Under the pieces are notes generated by a model, which was not told the DNA's origin, made no database searches, and saw nothing but the letters and a program-made list of their open reading frames with translations. From NCBI GenBank assembly GCA_036941025.1, contig JAYMNP010000001.1:2936501-3000500 (forward strand): DNA of 64,000 nt. Reading direction: 5' to 3'. This stretch comes from Lachnospiraceae bacterium JLR.KK002 (lineage in GTDB: Bacteria; Bacillota; Clostridia; Lachnospirales; Lachnospiraceae). A program made the translations under genes and the position numbers. Each line of letters starts with the position of its first letter. Position 1 is the stretch's first letter. Of this stretch, positions 19,045 to 25,949 are shown piece after piece.

Positions 19045-20115
19045 TTATCCTCTGGAACTGTCAATTTTGTTGCGTATTTCCTGCATCCGGTAATCCAGCC
19101 GCTCAATGGAATCGGCGCATTTCTTTAACTGGCTTACAATCTCATCCGTGTCGTCCACATCTTTCTTGTATTTCAGTTTGTGCTCCAGGCTGGCCCAGAA
19201 ATCCATGGCGATTGTACGGAACTGCACTTCCACTTTCATGTATACTTTTTTCTCTGACAGAAAAATCGGCACATTCAAAATGTGGTGCAGGCTTCGATAT
19301 CCGTTGGGTTTGGGATTTTTAATATAGTCTTTCTCTCTTACCAGCGAAATATCGTCCTGCTTTATCAGCAGCTCTGACAGACGGTAAATATCATCCGGGA
19401 AAGAACAGATTACCCGGACTCCCGCCACATCCGTCAGATTTTCCCGGATACTTTCCACCGTCACCGGAAATTTTTTCCGCTCCAGTTTCTCATAAATGCT
19501 TTTGGGGGACTTGAGCCTGGTCTTAATGGACTCGAAAGGGTTCCTGTTATAGGCCTGGGAAAAATCCTCATTCAGCACTTTCAATTTCGTTTCCACTTCC
19601 ATAATAGCCGCCCGGTATTCCATCATCAGCCGGTTAAAAGAGCCGGAACCTCTCAGTTCTTCTTCCTGTACTTCTATAATCCGGGACTGCTTTCTCAGGG
19701 CTTCCGCCTGTTCCTCCACCTTCTGCTCCAGTTGATTTTTACAGTCAAACAGCTCTATGGCGTTCTGAATTCTTTTGCAAACGATAGAACTCTCAAAAGG
19801 CTTGCGTATGAAATCTGACACCCCCAGCTCAAAACATCTGTTTTCCACTTCTACTCTGTGTTCTCCGCTTATAATCAGCACCGGGATTTTCCCCATCCAT
19901 CCCTGCTGTCTCATTTCTTCCAGAACCTCAAAGCCATCCACCCCCGGCATCTGCAAATCCAGAAGAACCACTGCGGTCTCTTTCTGGTATTTCTGCAGCT
20001 TGCAAAGGGCCTGGCCTCCATCCTCCGCCATCTCCACCAGATAATCCGGCTCTAATATGTTGCGCAGCAATTCACGGTTTATTTCCACATCATCTACTAC
20101 GATTATCCTTTGCAT
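19045..20115 (-). CDS. Receiver domain fused to a small alarmone synthetase (RelQ/YjbM-like)
   Basis: 356 residues. A CheY-like receiver (1-120) has acidic residues D8/D9, phospho-acceptor D53 in LLDLQMPG, and K105. A coiled linker (about 125-160) leads to a RelA/SpoT synthetase domain (about 165-320) closest to RelQ/YjbM small alarmone synthetases. The catalytic parts are present: the RLKSPKSIYEK segment, Mg ligand D229 in TDVAGVRV, the G-loop NPKPNGYRSLH, and E296 in VEVQFRT. No hydrolase domain is seen. It should make (p)ppGpp from ATP and GTP or GDP, with phosphorylation of the receiver as likely control. It heads the bceR-bceS operon, which suggests a link between envelope stress and the stringent response; that is inference. 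Confidence 0.88.
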   Translation of the reverse strand: MQRIIVVDDVEINRELLRNILEPDYLVEMAEDGGQALCKLQKYQKETAVVLLDLQMPGVDGFEVLEEMRQQGWMGKIPVLIISGEHRVEVENRCFELGVSDFIRKPFESSIVCKRIQNAIELFDCKNQLEQKVEEQAEALRKQSRIIEVQEEELRGSGSFNRLMMEYRAAIMEVETKLKVLNEDFSQAYNRNPFESIKTRLKSPKSIYEKLERKKFPVTVESIRENLTDVAGVRVICSFPDDIYRLSELLIKQDDISLVREKDYIKNPKPNGYRSLHHILNVPIFLSEKKVYMKVEVQFRTIAMDFWASLEHKLKYKKDVDDTDEIVSQLKKCADSIERLDYRMQEIRNKIDSSRG

Positions 20116-20149
20116 ATCCTTCTCCCTTTTAAGGTATATAATGCTTTTT

Positions 20150-20209
20150 ATCTTACAGGAAATTCATACACTTTAGCACTTCACAGTAACACGGGGTTTC
20201 CTGTAAGAT
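20150..20209. repeat. Dispersed hairpin repeat R1, copy a
   Basis: ATCTTACAGGAAA (20150-20162) pairs with TTTCCTGTAAGAT (20197-20209). The loop holds CACTTCACAGTAACA, which recurs in copy b at 28726-28787 in the same orientation. It lies just beyond a minus-strand terminator and upstream of the receiver-SAS gene. Confidence 0.6.
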
Positions 20210-20241
20210 AAAAAACCCACCTGCGCTTAAATAACAGGTGG
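20210..20241 (-). terminator. Terminator after the DUF6465 gene
   Basis: Minus strand: CCACCTG, loop, CAGGTGG followed by GTTTTTT. Confidence 0.8.
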
Positions 20242-20308
20242 ATTCTGATTTTCGGCCATTATGTCCTGTCATGACATAATGAAATTGTTATAAAATTTTT
20301 CTGAAAAC

Positions 20309-20743
20309 TTACAGTGTTACACCGCCTGCAATTTTCTCATTGATTACATAATAAGCCATATTTTCTTCCGGTTTGATATATAAGCGAATAGATTTGATGG
20401 ACGATTCTCTGTGTCCTTCTGACACGTAAGCCTGTTTTGCTCTTTCCAGAATCTCTTTTGTAAAAATTTCCTGGCCATGGAACTGGAGATAAATTTCTTC
20501 TACTTTTTCTGCTTTGGCTTCGCTTTTCTTAGCGGGAGCTTTTTTCACAGTTTTTTTAGCGGGAGCTTCTTTTTTTACTGTCTCTTTTTTGGTTTCTGCG
20601 GTCTTCTGAGTCTCTTCTGCTTTTTCTGTCGTCTTTTTTGCCTCTTTCACTTCTGCATCAACAGCACTTTCTTTTACTTCCGCTGCCGGTTTTGCTGTTG
20701 TCTTTACCGGAGTTACTTTTGCCTCTTTCTTTTCGATTGCCAT
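20309..20743 (-). CDS. DUF6465 family Lys/Ala-rich protein
   Basis: 144 residues of unknown function. The first 85 are low-complexity and rich in Lys, Ala, Glu and Thr, with repeated PAKK-type motifs (KKEAPAKKTVKKAPAKK) like histone-H1-type tails, suggesting nucleic-acid binding. The C-terminal 60 residues form a compact domain (IYLQFHGQEIFTKEIL onward) that defines the family in Lachnospiraceae. It lies 22 bp after the HPr-like gene and is followed by a terminator. Confidence 0.75.
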   Translation of the reverse strand: MAIEKKEAKVTPVKTTAKPAAEVKESAVDAEVKEAKKTTEKAEETQKTAETKKETVKKEAPAKKTVKKAPAKKSEAKAEKVEEIYLQFHGQEIFTKEILERAKQAYVSEGHRESSIKSIRLYIKPEENMAYYVINEKIAGGVTL

Positions 20744-20765
20744 CCTGGTTTCCTCCCTGATTTTC

Positions 20766-21020
20766 TTACTGACAGACTAAAAATTTTTCCATTGCCAACA
20801 GAGCTTCCTCTTCATCGCTTCCATCAGCCACTATATTAACAGTCATTCCTTTTGACGGATTAAATGCCATGATTCCCATAATACTTTTTGCATTGATTCG
20901 CGCTTCGTTGTTCTCCAGCCTGATCTCGCTGTCAAACTGGCATGCCACCTGCACTAACTCTGCAATTGGATTGCTGTACTCTTTAGCTACATTAGATACA
21001 ATAATTTTCTTCTCGCTCAT
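20766..21020 (-). CDS. HPr/Crh-like protein lacking the PTS histidine
   Basis: 84-residue HPr fold. Aligned with HPr, the His15 region (IHARPA) reads EYSNPI, so His15 and Arg17 are replaced (Tyr and Asn by alignment on the Pro). The Ser46 site is kept in AKSIMGIMAF. Such a protein cannot carry phosphate for sugar transport but could be phosphorylated by HPr kinase and act with CcpA, as Crh does. The ATG at 21020 follows GGGAAAGAGAGATAAG. It is the first gene of a pair with the DUF6465 gene. Confidence 0.82.
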   Translation of the reverse strand: MSEKKIIVSNVAKEYSNPIAELVQVACQFDSEIRLENNEARINAKSIMGIMAFNPSKGMTVNIVADGSDEEEALLAMEKFLVCQ

Positions 21021-21233
21021 CTTATCTCTCTTTCCCATGTAATACTATCATACCAGCCGTTTCCCTGTGCTATATACCTTTATAAATATACTCCATCGGC
21101 TTTTCTTTTTCAAGTGCTTTTCTGCAAAACTGGTAATTTCCACTGAACTGATATACTTTATCCGAGAAAAACTGAACAATTTTTCAGAAATTTTTTCCTT
21201 GACAATTCTGATTATCTCCCTAAAGTACCAGCT

Positions 21234-22412
21234 TTATCCCTGTTTGCAGTATGCTTTATCTACCTGTATTACCACATAATGGTTCTCTCCCAACAGAGCG
21301 CGGGCTCTTTTCTGTATCTGTTCTGTTAAATCTTCATCACTGATTTTATATTCATAGGGAACTACAACATCAAAAATCAGGTTGGTATGGGTAGGCCCTG
21401 TAACCACCCGGAAATCATGCATGGTAATCACATCATCCATATCATGAATCAGCTTTTCCACCGTATGTTTCAGTTCCAGAATATGCACATCTTCCGTAAC
21501 GACCGGATCCATATGAATGACTGCATCACAGTTCAGATTTCTGCGCAGCTCACCCTCCGCGTTGTCCACCACGTCATGAAGTTCCAGAATATTTCCCTCG
21601 GCCGGAACTTCCGCATGAAGGGAGATCATCAGCCGGCCGGGACCGTAATCGTGCACCAGCAGGTCGTGAATTCCGCAGATTTCCGGATGGGACAATACGG
21701 TCTCCTCAATCTGGCTAACCAGCGCTTCGTCCGGCGCCTGCCCCAGCAGAGGATTCAGTGTTTCTCTGGCCGCGCTGACTCCTGCACAGAAAATAAAAAT
21801 GCCCACCAGCACGCCGCAGTATCCGTCAATCTGAATATCCCATATTTCTCCCACAATGGCTGACAGCAGCACCACCGTCGTGGCACAGGTGTCGCTCAGG
21901 CTGTCCGTGGCTGTAGCCCGCATGGCCGCAGAATCCAGTTTTCTGCCGATTCTGTAATTATAATATGCCATATATAATTTTACCAGAATGGAAAAAAATA
22001 AAATTACTGCTGTCAGTACCTGAAATTCCACCGGTTTGGGATGAATAATCCTGGAAATGGAATTCTGAACCAGTTCAAATGCCATAATGATAATGGCGCC
22101 GGACACAATAAGCCCCGCAATATATTCTATTCTGCCATGTCCGAAAGGATGACCCACATCCGGTTTTGCCCCTGCCATTTTAAAGCCTGCCAGCGTCACA
22201 CAGGAAGAACCGGCGTCAGACAGGTTGTTAAATGCGTCGGCAGTAATGGCAATGGAGCGGCTGAGGGTACCTGCCAGAAATTTCCCCAGAAACAGCAGAA
22301 GGTTCAGGAAAATTCCCACCATGCCGCAGAGCATTCCATACTGCTGGCGTACCTTTGGATTTTTTACGTCATCTTTGTTCTTTATGCACAGATTTATCAG
22401 TATCGTAACCAT
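21234..22412 (-). CDS. Cation diffusion facilitator (CDF) transporter
   Basis: About 392 residues. Proton-coupled efflux of divalent metals such as Zn, Fe, Mn or Co. The six-helix membrane domain carries metal-site motifs ADAFNNLSDAGSS (helix 2) and ATDSLSDTCAT (helix 5); helix 1 is GMVGIFLNLLLFLGKF. A cytoplasmic dimerisation domain follows (about 200-300), with a C-terminal extension of about 80 residues containing a second ferredoxin-like repeat. The ATG at 22412 has GCAGGGGGCAGAC upstream; the next in-frame ATG (22448) has no proper Shine-Dalgarno. The metal is not predictable. Confidence 0.9.
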   Translation of the reverse strand: MVTILINLCIKNKDDVKNPKVRQQYGMLCGMVGIFLNLLLFLGKFLAGTLSRSIAITADAFNNLSDAGSSCVTLAGFKMAGAKPDVGHPFGHGRIEYIAGLIVSGAIIIMAFELVQNSISRIIHPKPVEFQVLTAVILFFSILVKLYMAYYNYRIGRKLDSAAMRATATDSLSDTCATTVVLLSAIVGEIWDIQIDGYCGVLVGIFIFCAGVSAARETLNPLLGQAPDEALVSQIEETVLSHPEICGIHDLLVHDYGPGRLMISLHAEVPAEGNILELHDVVDNAEGELRRNLNCDAVIHMDPVVTEDVHILELKHTVEKLIHDMDDVITMHDFRVVTGPTHTNLIFDVVVPYEYKISDEDLTEQIQKRARALLGENHYVVIQVDKAYCKQG

Positions 22413-22549
22413 GTCTGCCCCCTGCAATTTTTCCAATCTGTCTGCCATCCTGCTTTATGGTTTCCTGTTATTATATGAAAACTTTGCTTATTGTATCATA
22501 AATAAATCAAAAGGAAAAGTATTTTTTCATAGTATTTTTGTAAAATACG

Positions 22550-22558
22550 TGTTATAAT
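22550..22558 (+). promoter_or_regulatory. Extended -10 promoter for the NCS2 permease
   Basis: TGT-TATAAT, about 35 bases before the gene. No purine riboswitch is seen in the short leader. Confidence 0.55.
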
Positions 22559-22593
22559 TACTTTCATATTTTTGGAAAAGGAGAGTAAATTCT

Positions 22594-23964
22594 ATGTTGG
22601 AAAAATTTTTCAAACTGGAACAAAACAACACCACGGTAAAAACTGAAATTATCGCAGGATTTACCACTTTCATGACCATGGCATATATTCTGGCCGTGAA
22701 TCCCAACATTTTGTCTGTTGCCGGCATGAATCCCAGTGCGGTACTGATTGCAACAGCTCTGGCGTCCTTTGCAGGTACGCTGCTGATGGCTTTGCTTGCC
22801 AATTACCCCTTTGCTCTGGCTCCCGGCATGGGACTGAATGCCTATTTTGCCTATACGGTTGTTGTCAGTATGGGATATACCTGGCAGGTAGCGCTGTTCG
22901 CTGTATTTGTGGAAGGTATCCTTTTTATTATTTTATCCCTCACCAACGTACGGGAAGCTATTTTCAACGCTATTCCCATGACCTTAAAATCCGCTGTAGG
23001 CGTGGGTATCGGCCTGTTTATCGCTTTTATCGGATTACAGGACGCCAAACTGATTGTACACAGCGACGCTACTCTGGTGACCTATCAGACCTTTAAGGGA
23101 GAAACTTTTCACTCCGTAGGCGTAGGCGCAATCCTTGCTCTGGTGGGCGTACTGATTACCGCTGTTTTGCTGGTAAAACAGATAAAAGGCGGTATCCTCC
23201 TCGGTATCCTGATTACCTGGATGCTCGGTATCCTCTGCGAACTTGCAGGTATTTATGTGCCCTCTCCTGACGCAGGCATGTATTCTGTCATCCCTTCCGG
23301 TATCGTAAGTCTTGACTTTTCTTCTTTTAAGGAAACTTTCGGCGCTGTATTTACCATAGATTTCAGCACCCTCGAAATCGGAAACTTTCTCATCGTCATG
23401 TTTTCTTTCCTGTTTGTGGATTTGTTTGATACCCTTGGAGCCTTAATCGGTGTTTCTTCCAAAGCGGACATGCTGGATGAAGACGGAAAACTTCCTCAGA
23501 TTAAACCGGCTCTTCTGTCTGACGCTATCGCTACCTGTGTGGGCGCTCTGTTCGGAACCTCCACAACCACCACTTATGTGGAAAGTGCTTCCGGCGTAAC
23601 AGCAGGCGGGCGTACCGGGCTGACCTCACTGACCACGGCATTACTGTTCCTGTTATCCGTTATTTTCTCCCCCTTGTTCTTAAGCATTCCGTCTTTTGCC
23701 ATTGCGCCTGCTCTGATTATTGTGGGATTCTACATGATGGGTTCTGTCATGAAAATTGACTTTGAAGATATAGCCGAAGCGATTCCGGCGTTCCTGTGCA
23801 TTATTGCAATGCCGCTGGCTTACAGCATTTCAGAGGGAATTTCCATCGGTGTGATTTCCTGGACTGTTATCAACCTGCTGACCGGAAAGGCCAAAGAAAA
23901 GAAAATCAGCATTCTGATGTATGTGCTGACGGTTCTGTTTATTCTGAAGTATATCTTCTTATAA
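22594..23964 (+). CDS. NCS2-family purine permease (AzgA/PbuG-like)
   Basis: 456-residue membrane protein with 12-14 hydrophobic segments. It begins MLEKFFKLEQNNTTVKTEI, typical of the AzgA subgroup that imports adenine, guanine or hypoxanthine by proton symport. Family motifs GLNAYFAY near residue 80 and SFLFVDLFDTLGALIG with TTTTYVESASGV in the second half are present. It is monocistronic, with AAAAGGAGAG before the ATG and a terminator after it. Confidence 0.93.
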   Translation: MLEKFFKLEQNNTTVKTEIIAGFTTFMTMAYILAVNPNILSVAGMNPSAVLIATALASFAGTLLMALLANYPFALAPGMGLNAYFAYTVVVSMGYTWQVALFAVFVEGILFIILSLTNVREAIFNAIPMTLKSAVGVGIGLFIAFIGLQDAKLIVHSDATLVTYQTFKGETFHSVGVGAILALVGVLITAVLLVKQIKGGILLGILITWMLGILCELAGIYVPSPDAGMYSVIPSGIVSLDFSSFKETFGAVFTIDFSTLEIGNFLIVMFSFLFVDLFDTLGALIGVSSKADMLDEDGKLPQIKPALLSDAIATCVGALFGTSTTTTYVESASGVTAGGRTGLTSLTTALLFLLSVIFSPLFLSIPSFAIAPALIIVGFYMMGSVMKIDFEDIAEAIPAFLCIIAMPLAYSISEGISIGVISWTVINLLTGKAKEKKISILMYVLTVLFILKYIFL

Positions 23965-24001
23965 GCACCTTTTTAGCACCTGAATCTTTATATGAAATCA
24001 A

Positions 24002-24030
24002 ACCCCCGCAGCCTGTCCGCGGGGGTTTTT
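24002..24030 (+). terminator. Terminator after the purine permease
   Basis: CCCCCGC/GCGGGGG stem followed by TTTTTCATTTTTT. Confidence 0.9.
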
Positions 24031-24037
24031 CATTTTT

Positions 24038-24829
24038 TCATTCCGCACCATAAATCTCCCAGGCCGGATAAGCCTGGTCAAAATGATACCCCAGCTTTTC
24101 TGCCAGCCCCACAGACCAGAGATTCTGAGCATCCCAGCTGGGATACCAGCCCCGGTCCAGACATTCCAGAATCAGCTTCGCGCCGCACACGGAAGCCAGC
24201 CCTTTTCTTCGGTGGGACTGCTCCGTTCCGATTTCCACTTCAATACCTCCCTGATACACCGTATAGGAGGAGGCTCCCGCCACCAGGTTCCCCTGCCGCA
24301 CCACTGCCGCGCCCAGCCCCCGTCTGCGGTACTCCTCATAATCTGCATACTGAGAAGTAAAGTCCAAAGCCCAGGGCAGCTTACGGGTCTGCTCAAAGAT
24401 TTCCTCATCTATGAGTTTCACTTCATAGCCTGGTTTCAGGCTGCTTACGATTGTTTCCAGCCTCTTCCTGTCGAAGATTCCCGGTTCCTTTTTGATGGCG
24501 TACCGTTCCACCTGTTTGCAGCGGCCTTCGTAAGCTGCCTCAATTTCCCTGGCCCAGCCTTCTCCCGTTTCATCCAGCGGCGGCACCATAATCAGAAATG
24601 CCCGGCTTTTACTTCCCACTTCCTCTGTTACCAGCTCCCGGTTGGGTCTGCCTGCAAAAAAGCAGAAATCCGCCAGCAGGATTCTGGCGGAAACAGGCTG
24701 TTCCGGGGAATCCGCCCAGGCCTCTCCCATGCAGCCCTGCAGGCAGGACCAGATGAGAGATTCCTGCCACCCTGCAAATAAGGGGCTGATGCGCTCCATA
24801 TGGTCTTTTTCTATTTTGTAAATACTCAT
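24038..24829 (-). CDS. GNAT acetyltransferase (GNAT_acetyltran type, two-part)
   Basis: 263 residues. A variable N-terminal half (about 1-130) is followed by a GNAT fold with the acetyl-CoA loop THRRKGLASVCGAKL-like segment (EQSHRRKGLASVCGAKL, about 205-221) and the closing YPSWDAQN. The substrate is unknown. The ATG at 24829 is seven bases after GGAAGGG; the frame's earlier ATG is too close to that site. It ends close to the purine permease terminator, facing it. Confidence 0.82.
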   Translation of the reverse strand: MSIYKIEKDHMERISPLFAGWQESLIWSCLQGCMGEAWADSPEQPVSARILLADFCFFAGRPNRELVTEEVGSKSRAFLIMVPPLDETGEGWAREIEAAYEGRCKQVERYAIKKEPGIFDRKRLETIVSSLKPGYEVKLIDEEIFEQTRKLPWALDFTSQYADYEEYRRRGLGAAVVRQGNLVAGASSYTVYQGGIEVEIGTEQSHRRKGLASVCGAKLILECLDRGWYPSWDAQNLWSVGLAEKLGYHFDQAYPAWEIYGAE

Positions 24830-24848
24830 TTGCATACCCTTCCATATA

Positions 24849-25156
24849 TATCAATTATCCGGCAATTGCTAACCTGTTCCATTATCAAAATTTCATGTAC
24901 AATTACCACAATTGCTCTTAAATATTTTCATCATACAAAAGGTCGAAATGCCAGACGCACCGAGCATTCCAGCGAGCCTCTGAATACAAAGAATCATGTT
25001 CAGCAGAGGCTTCCATGCCTCTTTGAGTCTCGCTTCCATGGTGCTGAAATGCATTTCTCACCTTTTGTATGAGAAAATATCTGCACTCAAACTTTCCAAA
25101 TTGTACATGAAATTAATATAGTTATTAAATTTCGCAATTACCTGTATCAATTATCC
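24849..25156. mobile_element. Miniature hairpin element with 12-bp flanking direct repeats
   Basis: TATCAATTATCC occurs at 24849-24860 and 25145-25156. The enclosed 284 bp begin GGCAATTGC and end GCAATTACCTG, imperfect terminal inverted repeats. They contain a perfect 16-bp inverted repeat (AATTTCATGTACAATT / its complement) and, inside it, a long imperfect hairpin with arms around CATACAAAAGGT and ACCTTTTGTATG. No coding frame is credible. The right repeat includes the stop codon of the HAD gene, which stays intact. It fits a non-autonomous transposon; 10-12 bp duplications are typical of the IS4/IS231 group. Confidence 0.6.
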
Positions 25157-25945
25157 ATGCTCTGTGAAACTTTTCACATATTCCAGTACAAAATCGGAAA
25201 AATACCCGTCCTTTTTCGGATAAAAAATATGCTCCTGACGAATCTGTTCAGCCGCCAGACTTTTCTCCGCCAGAGCAATGTCTGCTTCTTCCAGCATGGA
25301 AATGTCAAATCTGCTGTCTCCTGCTGCGATTGCCTGCCGGGGCTGTATCCGCTTCCGGAAACGTTTTACTGCTTCTCCTTTGCTGAGGCTCCTGGGAATC
25401 ACATAGATTTTTACGCCATGGGAACAGATTTCCACCCGGCTTTCATCCAGGCGGGACTTCAGACCGGCCATGGTTCCTTCCGGCCGGGCGCTTTTGGTAA
25501 ATACAAAAAGCCCTTCTATATTCCGGATTTCAAAGGTTACCTGGGTATCCTGCTCCAGAATCTGTTCTGCCAGCTTTAGTTCTTTCCGGCAGTCTGCAGT
25601 GAGGGCTCCGGATTCCTCATACCAGTCTTCGTCCTTTTTTCCATGTACCAGAAGAACGCCTCCGTTGCACACCAGTGCATATTCCGGCGGAGGCGTTCCA
25701 AATGTAATTCTCTGATACTGTTCTACCGTTCTGGTGGTGGCGGGCACAAACAGCGCCTGTCTGCGCACCTGCTGCAACAGGCTCCAGGACATTTCCGTCA
25801 TAAAGGAAATGTCCCTGCCCTGATACTGTTCCACCCATGTTACGGGAGCATTGATTTCGCGCTTATAAGAATAAATCAGCGTGTTATCCAAATCTGCAAA
25901 AAATACTGTTTCAGCCTTCCCCGGCCATGTATGAGAGTTTTTCAT
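25151..25945 (-). CDS. HAD-superfamily hydrolase, Ter-module type
   Basis: 264 residues. The nucleophile motif is FFADLDNTLIYSYKR near residue 15; motif III/IV are in KGEAVKRF and AAGDSRFDISML. A mid-protein cap makes it resemble Cof/sucrose-phosphatase HADs, but the DLDxTLIYS start is typical of the HAD coded in Ter metabolite modules. It probably removes a phosphate from a sugar- or nucleoside-like intermediate. Its ATG lies four bases after the stop of the P-type ATPase, following GGAAGGGTAATGAG, so the two are coupled. Confidence 0.82.
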   Translation of the reverse strand: MKNSHTWPGKAETVFFADLDNTLIYSYKREINAPVTWVEQYQGRDISFMTEMSWSLLQQVRRQALFVPATTRTVEQYQRITFGTPPPEYALVCNGGVLLVHGKKDEDWYEESGALTADCRKELKLAEQILEQDTQVTFEIRNIEGLFVFTKSARPEGTMAGLKSRLDESRVEICSHGVKIYVIPRSLSKGEAVKRFRKRIQPRQAIAAGDSRFDISMLEEADIALAEKSLAAEQIRQEHIFYPKKDGYFSDFVLEYVKSFTEHG

Positions 25946-25949
25946 CTCA

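Noticed and set aside
22449..22593. Purine riboswitch before the NCS2 permease
   Set aside because: The leader after the -10 is only about 30 nt, too short for the aptamer, and the conserved loops are missing.
25151..25945. Sucrose-6-phosphate phosphatase or Cof phosphatase in sugar metabolism
   Set aside because: The fold is similar, but the DLDNTLIYS motif and Ter-island position fit the Ter-associated HAD better.
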